Source of the DNA: JASGDN01 sp049840815
GTDB taxonomy: Bacteria; Chloroflexota; Chloroflexia; Thermomicrobiales; UBA6265
Assembly (NCBI GenBank): GCA_049840815.1
Contig: JASGJI010000011.1
Coordinates: 310,001 to 374,000 of the forward strand
Direction: 5' to 3'
DNA: 64,000 nucleotides
Each line of letters starts with the position of its first letter. Position 1 is the stretch's first letter. Shown in pieces: positions 34,483-43,331 of this stretch. Below the pieces are notes generated by a model that saw only the letters and a program-made list of their open reading frames with translations, had not been told where the DNA came from and made no database searches. The translations under genes and the position numbers were made by a program.

Positions 34483-34763
34483 TAGGACCATGGTCCTATC
34501 AACCCTCTGCGAACACATCCAGACGCCCACGGAATGACGGTTCCACCACCATTCAAAACCAGTACCATGATCCTATTCTTGTGATGCCGTGCACAATTAT
34601 TGTATCCATCGACACTCACGTCATCATGCCATTTCCCCCGAGACGGCGCGGATTTCTGGCTTCCGCTCACCCGTCCTTACCTGCGGATCTGGGCGAGCCC
34701 ATGCAATTTAGGACTATGGTCATAGTTATCCTATTGACAATCTTACTGGTACCCGAGTACTAT
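34483..34763 (+). promoter_or_regulatory. Promoter and three related palindromic sites before the WxL-like gene
   Basis: TAGGACCATGGTCCTA (34483-34498) is a perfect 16-bp palindrome. Close copies occur at 34560-34576 (CAGTACCATGATCCTAT) and 34708-34723 (TTAGGACTATGGTCAT). The last is just upstream of TTGACA (34734-34739), an 18-bp spacer, and TACTAT (34758-34763). The whole leader is markedly AT-richer than its surroundings and also holds ACAATTATTGT at 34593-34603. These look like sites for one regulator. Confidence 0.6.
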
Positions 34764-34856
34764 GTCTTCAGTCGAGAGGAACGGATCGCCGCTCCTCCCC
34801 TGAGACTACCAACCACCCACCATCCACCGCCCCGGGGAGGGGACCAGGAGCTCACC

Positions 34857-35414
34857 ATGAACCTCAAGACTGCGTTCGTCTCTGTCGCCGCTGCCGCCCT
34901 CGTCACCCTCTCCGCCACCTCCGGCGCATTCGCCGCCTCCGATTCCGCCGAGGTCTCCGTCCGCGTCTCCACCCCCGGCAATGCCACCCTCTCCGCCGCC
35001 ATCGATTCCGGATCCTTCCAGGAAGTCCAGTACCGCGCCGGCAACAGCTTCCAGAACTCCAACGGCTCCCTCACCGTCTACGCCACCGATACTCGCGGTG
35101 TCGGCTCCGGCTGGACCGTCTCCCTCAAGGGCTCAGGTCCCTTCACCTCCGCCGAGAACAACACCTTCGCCCTCGACAAGTTCTCCCTCCAGTCCGGCTC
35201 CGTCCAGGGCATCTCCGGCGAGAACGTGAACGGCATCGCTCCTCAGGCCATCGGTGGTGTCTCCACCTCCGCCCAGACGATCATGGTCGCCCAGCCCAAG
35301 TCCGGCACGGGACAGTTCAGGGACCTCATCAACGCCGTCGTCCAGGTCCCCGATGGCACCCTCGTCGGTCAGTACAAGACCACCCTCACCGTCGCTATCG
35401 TCGCTGGCCAGTAA
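34857..35414 (+). CDS. Small secreted WxL-like surface protein
   Basis: This 185-residue protein starts at 34857 (MNLKTAFVSV), with AGGGGACCAGGAG upstream. The signal peptide ends near GAFAASDS. The mature part is beta-rich: VSTPGNATLSAAIDSG, GVGSGWTVSLKGSG (a W-x-L-like strand) and a final LVGQYKTTLTVAIVAGQ. The layout resembles the WxL domain of Firmicutes, which binds peptidoglycan, but the match is by eye only. It shares its N-terminus with the gene at 52073 (MNLKKSFVG). Codon use is unusually biased to C-ending codons, which suggests high expression. Confidence 0.68.
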   Translation: MNLKTAFVSVAAAALVTLSATSGAFAASDSAEVSVRVSTPGNATLSAAIDSGSFQEVQYRAGNSFQNSNGSLTVYATDTRGVGSGWTVSLKGSGPFTSAENNTFALDKFSLQSGSVQGISGENVNGIAPQAIGGVSTSAQTIMVAQPKSGTGQFRDLINAVVQVPDGTLVGQYKTTLTVAIVAGQ

Positions 35415-35440
35415 GCCCCCTCGACGCCATCCCACCACCA

Positions 35441-35479
35441 CGAAGGAGGCCGGCCCCAGAACGGGGCCGGCCTCCTTCG
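35441..35479 (+). terminator. Terminator after the WxL-like gene
   Basis: Arms of 17 bp (35441-35457 and 35463-35479) around a 5-base loop AGAAC, containing GGAGGCCGGCCCC and its complement. It directly follows the gene. Confidence 0.75.
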
Positions 35480-35562
35480 CTGCGAGCGTTCTCCTGAACG
35501 CGGTAGAATCGGCGCGTGACGTAAAGGTTCTGTCGCCCGTTGACACGGGAACCCACTGGATC

Positions 35563-36057
35563 ATGATCGACACCATGCAGACCAATCCCCCCACAGACAC
35601 GTCCTTTCCCGGCATCGTGGACACCGCCGGTGCACCGCTCCCGGATAGCTCTGGGAAGCCGCACATCCTCGTCATCAACGACACGCAGGAGATCCTGGAC
35701 CTCTTCAAGGACATCCTCGAAGAGGAGGGGTTCGCGGTCACGCTTTCCTCGTTCACCTTCCAGGATGTCCACGATGTCGAGCGCCTGGCGCCGGACCTGG
35801 TCGTGCTCGACTTCCTGATCGGCGGGGACGCGCTGGGCTGGCAGATGTTGCAGAAGTTGCGGATGTATCGCCCGACGGCGGGCATCCCGATCGTGGTCTG
35901 CACGGCAGCGTTGCAACTGGTGCGCGAACTGGAGGGACATCTGCGCGCGAAGGACATCTTCGTGGTGCTGAAGCCCTTCGACATCGACGAGATGGTGGAC
36001 GTTGTGCGTCTGGCCCTCACGAAAACGACCGATGCCCCCGTTCCGGAGGCATCGTAG
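35563..36057 (+). CDS. Single-domain response regulator (receiver)
   Basis: This 164-residue protein has a ~30-residue N-terminal tail and one receiver domain: HILVINDTQEILDLFKDILEE, phospho-acceptor D83 (VVLDFLIGG), T113 region VVCTAA, and K137 (LKPFD). One of the usual acidic pair is N39. There is no output domain, so it probably passes its signal by protein contact. No kinase is adjacent; the histidine kinase at 40665 is the nearest candidate, which is a guess. Confidence 0.85.
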   Translation: MIDTMQTNPPTDTSFPGIVDTAGAPLPDSSGKPHILVINDTQEILDLFKDILEEEGFAVTLSSFTFQDVHDVERLAPDLVVLDFLIGGDALGWQMLQKLRMYRPTAGIPIVVCTAALQLVRELEGHLRAKDIFVVLKPFDIDEMVDVVRLALTKTTDAPVPEAS

Positions 36058-36070
36058 CACTGACGGTCAG

Positions 36071-36346
36071 CTATGCCGCGTCGTCGTAATCGGTGGGGCG
36101 TGGGGGACGATTCCGCGTGTACTCGCGCAGGGCACGGAAGCGGTCGATGGTGCGCCCCATGTAGATCAGCGTGAGCAAGGCGATCCCCGGCAACACCAAC
36201 CCGCCCATGACGTAGTTCGGCGTCTTGTCGTCCGGATAGGTGAAGAGCGAAAGCACGCAGAGCGCCACGAACAGCAGCCAGACCCCCATCAGGATCGGGT
36301 GCCGCCGCACCCACCTCTTCGCCCAGCCAACGACCGTGTTCAACAT
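36071..36346 (-). CDS. Small membrane protein
   Basis: This 91-residue protein has two hydrophobic helices (ILMGVWLLFVALCVLSLF and MGGLVLPGIALLTLIYMG) joined by a short polar loop, a basic N-terminus and an acidic tail. GAGGTGAGGG precedes the ATG. It has no family I recognise. It converges with the response regulator and is followed upstream by the methyltransferase gene. Confidence 0.72.
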   Translation of the reverse strand: MLNTVVGWAKRWVRRHPILMGVWLLFVALCVLSLFTYPDDKTPNYVMGGLVLPGIALLTLIYMGRTIDRFRALREYTRNRPPRPTDYDDAA

Positions 36347-36375
36347 CCGTCCCTCACCTCTCGTTCGCGTCGTGC

Positions 36376-37425
36376 CTACCCGCGCCGCCGTCCGACCACC
36401 GTTACCTCGTTGCGGTTGTGTTGAAGCTGCCGCACCAGGTCGATTTCATACCGCTGGCGGAGACGCATCACGCTCTGGCGCACGACATCCGCCGCATGAT
36501 GCGGGGAGAGCTTGAGCGTCACCACGATCATCCCGTTCGGGTTCAGGTGCGCCCAGCAACTCAACATCAGGTCCACCGACATCGAGGGGGCCATCCGCAT
36601 GTCGTTCACCACCACATCGAACCGCTGCGTGGAATCCTTGAGGAAGACTCCCGCCGTCTTGCGGACGTGCGTCACGCCCGGATCACGCGCGATGCGCGGA
36701 TCGAGGTTGCCGGGATCCACTGCCGTCACTTGCAACCCCTGATCGCGCAGGATGCGTGTCCATCCGCCCGGTGCCGCGCCGAGATCGAGTGCGCGCCCCT
36801 TCGGGAAGCGCACGCCGAACCCGCGCATCAGTTCTTCCAGCTTGAATTCGGATCGCGCGATCTGCCCCTTCGGTTTCGCGAGGCGAATCCGCCCGCCCGG
36901 CCAGTCGGAGAGCGCGTTCTCGGCGCGATTCGAGCCGAGAACGATTGCATCCGGCGTCACGCAGACCGAGAGGACGTGCGTCGCTCCGGCGCGCTGCACC
37001 GTGAATCCCTCATCGCGCAGGCTATCGGCAAAGAGATGCCAGAGTTCATCGGTGCGCACGGGCAGGGCGGGGGCTTCCTCGCCTTCCGCGACGCTGGCCC
37101 AGAGCTGGAGGCTTACCGTCTCCGGCAGCATCATTTGCTGCCAGGTCTCCAGCGCCTCGTCCAGCAACTCCCCCAGCGCATCGAAGTCGCCCGGCAGCGG
37201 GAAGGTCGCGACCTCGCGGAAGAGGTGCTGCACGAAGGCGACCGGAGTGCCAGTGTCGGTGGTAGTCACGGCCTGATGGACGGAGACGATGCTGACGCCA
37301 TCCCCGGCAATCGCGCCGAGATCCGGCCCGAGGGGGGTGAAGATGGCCTCCGGGAAGACCGTGCGGAGCTCCTCGATAGCGGCCGAGAGGTAGGCCTCGT
37401 GGGACGAGAAGCAGATCTGGGTCAT
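36376..37425 (-). CDS. SAM-dependent methyltransferase, RlmM/FtsJ-like
   Basis: This 349-residue protein has a C-terminal Rossmann methyltransferase domain with motif I LDLGAAPGGWT, motif II VDPGNLDP, the acidic/catalytic stretch VVVNDMRM and TLKLSP. This is the RlmM/FtsJ 2'-O-ribose methyltransferase pattern with a K-D-K-type catalytic set partly visible. The N-terminal ~190 residues would be the substrate-recognition (THUMP-like) part. It probably modifies rRNA. The ATG at 37425 has only a weak RBS; a GTG at 37431 is possible. Confidence 0.82.
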   Translation of the reverse strand: MTQICFSSHEAYLSAAIEELRTVFPEAIFTPLGPDLGAIAGDGVSIVSVHQAVTTTDTGTPVAFVQHLFREVATFPLPGDFDALGELLDEALETWQQMMLPETVSLQLWASVAEGEEAPALPVRTDELWHLFADSLRDEGFTVQRAGATHVLSVCVTPDAIVLGSNRAENALSDWPGGRIRLAKPKGQIARSEFKLEELMRGFGVRFPKGRALDLGAAPGGWTRILRDQGLQVTAVDPGNLDPRIARDPGVTHVRKTAGVFLKDSTQRFDVVVNDMRMAPSMSVDLMLSCWAHLNPNGMIVVTLKLSPHHAADVVRQSVMRLRQRYEIDLVRQLQHNRNEVTVVGRRRG

Positions 37426-37616
37426 GGACACGGCGGGTGAGACTCCCTATGGGTGGTGCGTGGCGGGTGGTGAACGGTGGAACTGGCAGCCGAATGCGGC
37501 CCACGTTCCCCAAGGATCGCACACTGGCGGGATCGGTGTCCGGCCCGGACATGCCGATACCGGAGAGATATGCTCCCCGGTATCGTTCGTCACAGCGCGA
37601 ATGGTGATGGTGGAGA

Positions 37617-37868
37617 TCAGGACTCGACCTTGGCCCCGCCCATTCCGTGCGGCCCGAAGACGGCGTCCACGAACGCCGCAACATCGCCACGCTCGTCCGT
37701 ACCGTCGAGGACCATGCATTCGAGCACATCCACCAGGTCGTGGTTGATGTCTCCCAGTTCCTGCACGATCGGGCGATCGTTGCGGCTGGGGAGCGGATCG
37801 GTGACAAAGGCGAACATCGCATCGGTCAGGTCATCGAGATCGACGTTGAGCATAAAGAAGCTGGCCAT
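37617..37868 (-). CDS. Small acidic hypothetical protein
   Basis: This 83-residue protein has GGGAGC upstream. It is acidic and has no signal peptide; the mid-region is VQELGDINHDLVDVLECMVLDG. It lies in a run of short minus-strand genes before the YtxH-like pair. No family recognised. Confidence 0.55.
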   Translation of the reverse strand: MASFFMLNVDLDDLTDAMFAFVTDPLPSRNDRPIVQELGDINHDLVDVLECMVLDGTDERGDVAAFVDAVFGPHGMGGAKVES

Positions 37869-37908
37869 GATGGACGACGCTCCCTGGATGCGACGATCCG
37901 CAGCCGGA

Positions 37909-38043
37909 TCAGCCGCCGATGAGACCCTTCACACGGTTCACCAGCTCACGACGGGTTTCCTCGCCGCTACTGGGCGCGAAGAGCAGGCCGATGATGAGTC
38001 CGTACACGAGGAACTTCAGCGCGGTGCGGGTGTGACTGAACAT
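37909..38043 (-). CDS. Small YtxH-like protein
   Basis: This 44-residue protein starts with AAAGGA upstream. One hydrophobic helix (LKFLVYGLIIGLLFAPSSG) is followed by EETRRELVNRVKG. LLFAPSSGEETRREL is the YtxH-family signature (membrane span, then AP-x-SG-x-E). These proteins are linked to stress in Firmicutes. It is too short to appear in many gene calls. Confidence 0.7.
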   Translation of the reverse strand: MFSHTRTALKFLVYGLIIGLLFAPSSGEETRRELVNRVKGLIGG

Positions 38044-38075
38044 GATGAGCGTCCTTTCCGGTCGAAGACGATACC

Positions 38076-38420
38076 CTACCCTTCGGCAGGACGCACGTCC
38101 TGTGCCGGGGTGGACGCCGCATGGGCAGCGGCATCAGCAGCAGCATCGAACGGCGTAGTCGGGATCGGGCCACTGCCGTTGGCCGTCTTACCCAGTTCGA
38201 CCCCGACAATCGGGGCGAGCACGTATTCGACCGCGCCAAGCACCTTGCTGGAGTGGCGCGGCTCCGTATTGAACGTGCTGGTCGGATCGGTGATGGTGGC
38301 AATCGCCGCGCGCAACTCATCACCCGTGTGCGGAGTCTTCCAGAGCGCCGTCGCCGCGCCGACCAGGCCACCGGCCACCGTGCCGACGACGAATGCTGCC
38401 GTGTGTCGCTTCCCAGCCAA
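38076..38420 (-). CDS. YtxH-like membrane-associated protein
   Basis: The likely start is a TTG at 38420, with AAGGATG six bases upstream, giving 114 residues. The N-terminal helix FVVGTVAGGLVGAATALW leads to KTPHTGDELRAAI, the same layout as the YtxH-like protein just downstream. The rest is Ala/Pro-rich. Without a TTG start no reasonable RBS is available. It is divergent from the MidA-like gene. Confidence 0.65.
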   Translation of the reverse strand: MAGKRHTAAFVVGTVAGGLVGAATALWKTPHTGDELRAAIATITDPTSTFNTEPRHSSKVLGAVEYVLAPIVGVELGKTANGSGPIPTTPFDAAADAAAHAASTPAQDVRPAEG

Positions 38421-38540
38421 GGTGTCATCCTTACGCGTGCGATTGGGCCAGCCGACGATCCGGCCGGCATGCGGGGTTCGCGGTGGCGACGCTCGCTGGT
38501 CGCCGGAACGCCCGCCATTCCTGTGAAAGACACTATACCA

Positions 38541-39770
38541 ATGGACGCAACAACACCATCGCCTGCGCCGGGGATCGACGCGGCGAAGCTGGCCGAGAGC
38601 AACCCGGTCCTCGTGGCCCGGCTGCATGAAGAGATCGTGACCGCCGGCCCGATCACGATGGCGCGGTTCATGGACCGCGCCCTCTACGAAACCACCGTCG
38701 GCTACTATCGCGCACCGGCGCGCCGCCCAGGCCGGGAAGGCGATTTCCTCACCGCACCGGAGACACATCCCTTCTTCGGGTTCAGCATCGCGCGGCAGGT
38801 CGCCGAATGCTGGGAGCGCCTCGGACACCCCGATCCCTTCACGATCCGCGAATACGGGCCGGGGATGGGCACGCTCGCCTACGATATCCTCGCCGCGCTG
38901 GCGACGCACCATCCGGAGGTCGCCGCGACGACGGCCTATCGCCTCTGTGACCTGAACACGCACCGGATGCAGGAAGCACTTGCCGCGATGCAGGAGGTCG
39001 GCCTTGGCGAGGTCGTCTCGATCGAGACGCCGGACGAGGCGGCGCGCACACCCATCACGGGGGTCGTGCTGGCGAACGAGGTGGCCGACGCCCTTCCCTG
39101 CCATCAGGTCGTGGTGCGAGACGGAACGTTCCGCGAACGGTTCGTCGACTGGGACGATGGGGCGGGATGGTTCACCCTCGTCGAGGGAACCCTCTCACCA
39201 GCGCTGAACGCCTTCGATCCGGCCGCGCGGCTGCACGCGGAGGGCGTGAGTGTCGCGACCCTGCCGGAGGGATCGGTGCTGGAGATCTGTCCGGCGGCGG
39301 CGGACTGGATCGCCGAGGTGGGGCGCGGGCTGGAACGTGGCTACGCGCTGATCGTGGACTACGGCTACCCGGCGCCGGAGCTCTACGCGGGACACCGGCT
39401 GGAGGGACTGCTGCGCGGGTATCGCGATCACACGGTGAACGCGGAGCCACTCTCCGCCATCGGCGAGCAGGACCTGACGGCCCACGTCGATTTCACGCTC
39501 CTGATGGACGCCGCGGCGGCAGCCGGAATGACCATCGCCGGGCTAACGACGCAGGCCGACGCGCTCGCGGCGCTGGGGCTCGGCGACTTTCTCGTCGCCA
39601 TGCAGCAGGAGGGAGGCGTCTCACTGGACGACTACTACCAGGCGCAGGCGGCGGTGCTGCGCCTGATCGACCCGGGAGGGATGGGGAGATTCCGGGTGCT
39701 GGGCCTGGCGAAGGATGCGCCGACCGAGCCCCCATTGGCGGCATTCTCGCCCGCGATCTCCCTCTTCTGA
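38541..39770 (+). CDS. MidA/NDUFAF7-like SAM-dependent methyltransferase
   Basis: This 409-residue protein has IREYGPGMGTLAYDIL as SAM motif I, preceded by GDFLTAPETHPFFGFSIA and followed by GVVLANEVADALPCHQVV, and later a DYGYPAPELYAG motif. Both regions are characteristic of the MidA/NDUFAF7 family, whose member methylates an arginine of a Complex I subunit. This one could have that role if the organism has Complex I. The RBS is weak. Confidence 0.85.
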   Translation: MDATTPSPAPGIDAAKLAESNPVLVARLHEEIVTAGPITMARFMDRALYETTVGYYRAPARRPGREGDFLTAPETHPFFGFSIARQVAECWERLGHPDPFTIREYGPGMGTLAYDILAALATHHPEVAATTAYRLCDLNTHRMQEALAAMQEVGLGEVVSIETPDEAARTPITGVVLANEVADALPCHQVVVRDGTFRERFVDWDDGAGWFTLVEGTLSPALNAFDPAARLHAEGVSVATLPEGSVLEICPAAADWIAEVGRGLERGYALIVDYGYPAPELYAGHRLEGLLRGYRDHTVNAEPLSAIGEQDLTAHVDFTLLMDAAAAAGMTIAGLTTQADALAALGLGDFLVAMQQEGGVSLDDYYQAQAAVLRLIDPGGMGRFRVLGLAKDAPTEPPLAAFSPAISLF

Positions 39771-39824
39771 GTTAGGGTAACCGGCAATAGGGCGAGACTC
39801 CCGCCCTGAACGATGGCGGCTTGG

Positions 39825-39893
39825 TCGTAGATGCGGCCCTTGTGGCCGCCTGTGTTCCGTACAACGCGGCGGCCACAAGGGCCGCATCTACGA
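39825..39893. repeat. Perfect 26-bp inverted repeat, possible MITE/REP-like element
   Basis: Arms 39825-39850 and 39868-39893 are perfectly complementary over 26 bp, with a 17-bp loop. They include TAGATGCGGCCCTTGTGGCC. Outside them ACCGGCAAT (39779) and ATTGCCGGT (~39908) form a further outer pair. It could act as a terminator for the methyltransferase gene, but the size and outer repeats suggest a small mobile or REP-like element. Confidence 0.5.
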
Positions 39894-39916
39894 GGAGAGA
39901 TACCGCCGATTGCCGG

Positions 39917-40609
39917 TCGTTCTTAGTTCTGTAGGCCGTTCCCCTGCCTCGTTCGGGGGATTGACCCTTCCCCGGCACAGGCGTAGGATGCAGGTAGTCG
40001 ATCGAGATCCATTGTCATCCGGCCAAGCACATGACGGCGCTATCCCGTCCTTTCTTGGCAATGAGGCCGGAACGAGGAGATCGGTCGTCAGAGTTGGACC
40101 GGCGAGGCGATCGGGTATGGCCGATCGAAGGTCGCCGCCGTGCAGCCGCCCGCTCCCCATCGCCAGAACGCGATTCGGCGAGGGATGCTTCGGGGACGTG
40201 ATGCACGGCGCGAACGAATCGCCGAATGAGGATTGGACCGAAGCACGGGACATGCGACTGTCCTGCGGGTTTCGGGATCGGAGCGGTATCACCCATCGGG
40301 GCCGCTCAGCATCGTAGACGCGAGTCGTTGCGCTTGCGCCCGATGTCCAGGTCGTCCGGCATCGCGCCCCAATTGGGGCGGCAATGGATGCCACGACAGG
40401 CCGGATCGAGTCCGGCGGGCAATCGCGCGACATGGCGAATCGATTCGAACCGGACGATGCGATCGCCGGAATCCAGATGGCCGCGTGGAGGTGAGGCGTA
40501 TCGATACGCTCGAATCATCATGCAGCGTCGTCGTCCGAACCGGGGAAGATGCCCGGAAACGAGGATGTCGGCGCGGGCAGCAGCCCTCACAACCGAACAC
40601 GGCATGAAC
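39917..40609. other. Gap without a convincing gene
   Basis: About 690 bases between the palindromic element and the terminator of the histidine kinase. Open frames exist on both strands but none has a good RBS, codon pattern or recognisable protein. The stretch 40360-40510 is full of short palindromes (GCCCCAATTGGGGC, CGAATCGATTCG, GCGTATCGATACGC), which could be a structured RNA or decaying repeat. Confidence 0.35.
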
Positions 40610-40638
40610 CAGGCGACCGGAGTGCATCCGGTCGCCTG
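40610..40638 (-). terminator. Terminator of the histidine kinase gene
   Basis: CAGGCGACCGGA and TCCGGTCGCCTG form perfect 12-bp arms around a 5-base loop, just beyond the minus-strand stop at 40665. Confidence 0.7.
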
Positions 40639-40664
40639 TGACGTTCACCGATTCGATACCACGA

Positions 40665-41951
40665 TCAGTCCGGCGGCTGGTCGGGGTCGGGCAGCGCGCC
40701 GAGCGGGATGACGAGCGTGAAGGTGCTGCCCTCGCCCTCCACACTTTCCACGGTCAGGTCGCCGCCGTGCTGCCGCGCGATCTGCCGCGCACCGGCAAGC
40801 CCCACGCCCTGGCCACCGATGTCACCGACATTGCTCGCCCGCACAAATCGGGCGAACACACCCGCCAGATCCGCCGCCGGAATCCCGATGCCGTTATCCG
40901 ACACCCGCACGACCACATCCTCGTCCTCACCATCCGGCTCGGCGGTGATGGAAACGCCGATCTGGACCTCCGGCGGTCGACCGTACTTCACGGCATTGCT
41001 GAGCAGATTGTCGATCACCCGGTTCATGCGGATTGGGTCGAGCGGAATGACGACCGGCTCCTCGGGATGCTGATAGCGCACCACGGGACGGACCTCCTCG
41101 CTCCGGGACACGCGCTGGATGCACTCCGCAACGAGGGTGACAAGATTGGTCGAGGCCACGCTGAGATTCAGGGGCCGGCCGATTTGCAGGAATGCGACAT
41201 CCTGCAATTCCGAGATCTGGCGGGTCATCTGGGTGATGGCCGCCTGCACCCCCTCGATATGGGTTTCAATGCGCGCCAGATCGAGCGCCGCAGGATCGCC
41301 ACCCGCGCGCTGGAGATGGCGACGCAACAGCTGCGCCCGGCCCTGCGCGGCGGTGAGCGGTGTCTTGAGATCGTGCGCCGCCGTGGAGAGAAAGTCGTTC
41401 CGAAGGTCGACCGCCTGCTCCGCATCGTGGCGCGCGCGCTGCTCGACACTCAATGTCTCGGCACGCGCCAGTTCCTCCGCCTCACGCGCGCTGAGATCGC
41501 GCGTGACCCCGACAACACCAGGAGGACGATCGCCGAAGTCGATGCGATTCATCACGCACTCGAATCCGTACCATGTGCCATCCAGTCGCTTGAGGCTGTG
41601 TCGCTCGACCGCGCTCCGCTCGGCAACCGCCCGCAGCACCGCCGACCGAAACCGCACCATGAACTCCGCGGGCAGCCCGAACCACGCCAGGGGCCTGCCC
41701 ACGAGATCATCCCGCGTGACCACCGTATCAACGATCTGGCGCACATGCCGCACGCCAGACTCATTGATGTAAATGAACGTCATGTCGCTGGTGGAGGACA
41801 TCACGAAGATGCTGTCGCTGGCCGCCTCCAGAATCTCCGCGTACATCAGAACGCGATCGGCATCCGCCACGACACGACCTTCCGACTCGCCCGGAGCACG
41901 CCACGCGACAGGATCGAACGCGCTCGCTTGTCCGGACCCACCATTCCCCAT
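40665..41951 (-). CDS. Soluble PAS-domain sensor histidine kinase
   Basis: This 428-residue kinase starts at 41951. Residues ~35-155 form a PAS domain (EILEAASDSIFVMS to VVGVTRDLS). The HisKA domain has H193 in FLSTAAHDLKTPL. The ATPase domain has N-box RVIDNLLSNAVKYG, G1 VSDNGIGI and G2 GGQGVGLAGAR. There are no membrane helices, so it senses an internal signal. No response regulator is adjacent. Confidence 0.9.
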   Translation of the reverse strand: MGNGGSGQASAFDPVAWRAPGESEGRVVADADRVLMYAEILEAASDSIFVMSSTSDMTFIYINESGVRHVRQIVDTVVTRDDLVGRPLAWFGLPAEFMVRFRSAVLRAVAERSAVERHSLKRLDGTWYGFECVMNRIDFGDRPPGVVGVTRDLSAREAEELARAETLSVEQRARHDAEQAVDLRNDFLSTAAHDLKTPLTAAQGRAQLLRRHLQRAGGDPAALDLARIETHIEGVQAAITQMTRQISELQDVAFLQIGRPLNLSVASTNLVTLVAECIQRVSRSEEVRPVVRYQHPEEPVVIPLDPIRMNRVIDNLLSNAVKYGRPPEVQIGVSITAEPDGEDEDVVVRVSDNGIGIPAADLAGVFARFVRASNVGDIGGQGVGLAGARQIARQHGGDLTVESVEGEGSTFTLVIPLGALPDPDQPPD

Positions 41952-42030
41952 CGGATACCCTGCCCCATCGCACACAACACGTCGTGCGGGCGTTGTCCAG
42001 ACGCCAGCCGAGGCCACCGAGTCCCCGCTC

Positions 42031-43140
42031 CTACCGTATGGTTCGGAGCATGATCGTCGGCTTGCGTGGCTTCTCGAGCGCCTGGCGAGCCAGCTGGTTG
42101 GCGACCCGTTCGGCCAGATGCCCAAAAGCCACACCAGTCTCGGAATTCGGCTGGGTCGCGGCGAGCGGCGCCCCGCTATCCCCGCCTTCCCGAATTCCCA
42201 TCTCGATCGGCACCTGCGCGAGCAGTTCGACCTCGTATGCCTCTGCCGTCTTCTGGCCGCCGCCTTCGCCGAAGATCGGGAAGTGCGTGCCAGTCTCCGG
42301 GCTCACGAACCAGCTCATATTCTCGACGATACCCAGGATCGGCGTCTTCACTTCCTGGAACATCTTCAGCCCCTTCACCGCATCGGCCAGCGCGACCTCC
42401 TGCGGCGTCGTGACGATGACCGCCCCGGCGATGGGGATCTTCTGCACCAACGTCAGCTGGACGTCTCCCGTTCCTGGCGGCAGGTCCACCACCAGATAGT
42501 CGAGATCGCCCCAGAGGACATCGTTCAGGAACTGGTTGATCAGCTGGGCGACCAACGGGCCGCGCCAGATGAGCGCCTTTTGCGAATCGAGGATGAAGCC
42601 GATGCTCATCAGCTTCACGCCATAGGCCTCCAGCGGCACGATCTTGTTGTCCCGCATCAGCGGTTTCTCGTGCACACCCATCATCAGCGGGATACTGGGA
42701 CCGTAGACATCGGCGTCGAGCAAACCGACCTTTGCCCCGGCCCGCGCCAGCGACACAGCGAGGTTGACCGCGACGGTCGACTTGCCGACGCCGCCCTTGC
42801 CGGACGCGACGGCGATGGTGTTCTTCACGCCCTGGATCGGCTGGGCATCGGAACGCCCGCTGCCACTGGCCCGGACCTTCGTGTTCCAGGTGAAGGCGAC
42901 CTGCTCCACACCCGGCACCTCGGCCAGGGCGGCGCGGACATCACGCTCGATTGCCTCGCGATTGCTGGTGATCGGACTGAGCAGGTCGATGGTGAGACCG
43001 ACCACAGGGCCATCGATGGCCACGGCGGTGACAAGCTTCAGTTCGGTCAGCCCGCGTCCGGTAGCGGGCTCCTTCACCTCGGAAAGGGCACCGAGGATCG
43101 TTGCCTCGGTCAGCGGGGTAGACGTTTCGGTATCCGACAT
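42031..43140 (-). CDS. mrp: Mrp/NBP35-family iron-sulfur carrier ATPase with N-terminal DUF59
   Basis: The start at 43140 (MSDTETSTP) gives 369 residues. The first ~90 residues are a DUF59/MIP18-like domain. The MinD-type ATPase follows with the deviant Walker A GKGGVGKST, a Walker A' region LLDADVYGPSIP, YLVVDLPPGTGD and VTTPQEVALADA. This is the layout of Mrp/ApbC proteins, which carry and transfer Fe-S clusters. I do not see the usual CxxC near the C-terminus, so cluster holding may differ. Confidence 0.9.
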   Translation of the reverse strand: MSDTETSTPLTEATILGALSEVKEPATGRGLTELKLVTAVAIDGPVVGLTIDLLSPITSNREAIERDVRAALAEVPGVEQVAFTWNTKVRASGSGRSDAQPIQGVKNTIAVASGKGGVGKSTVAVNLAVSLARAGAKVGLLDADVYGPSIPLMMGVHEKPLMRDNKIVPLEAYGVKLMSIGFILDSQKALIWRGPLVAQLINQFLNDVLWGDLDYLVVDLPPGTGDVQLTLVQKIPIAGAVIVTTPQEVALADAVKGLKMFQEVKTPILGIVENMSWFVSPETGTHFPIFGEGGGQKTAEAYEVELLAQVPIEMGIREGGDSGAPLAATQPNSETGVAFGHLAERVANQLARQALEKPRKPTIMLRTIR

Positions 43141-43331
43141 GGCTGGCGGGAAATCCTTCCGGAAGCGTGAGGCGACGCCGCTGAGACGGCCATCGCGCAG
43201 AACCTGTGGCGCAACTGGACGCAACCCCATGAACGGACGCGCCAATGCGGGCGACACTGTTTCGTCTAGTGTACCCAGTGCGTCGAGTCCCGGCGCTCAC
43301 CCCTGCCGACATGGGCAGGATGGGCGCCGTC

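Noticed and set aside
40435..40460. tRNA-like T-loop on the minus strand (GGTTCGAATC)
   Set aside because: The flanking bases do not form a T-stem and no acceptor or anticodon arm fits; it is part of a short palindrome.
40638..42053. Plus-strand open frame of 471 codons
   Set aside because: Antisense to the histidine kinase with all H, N and G boxes.
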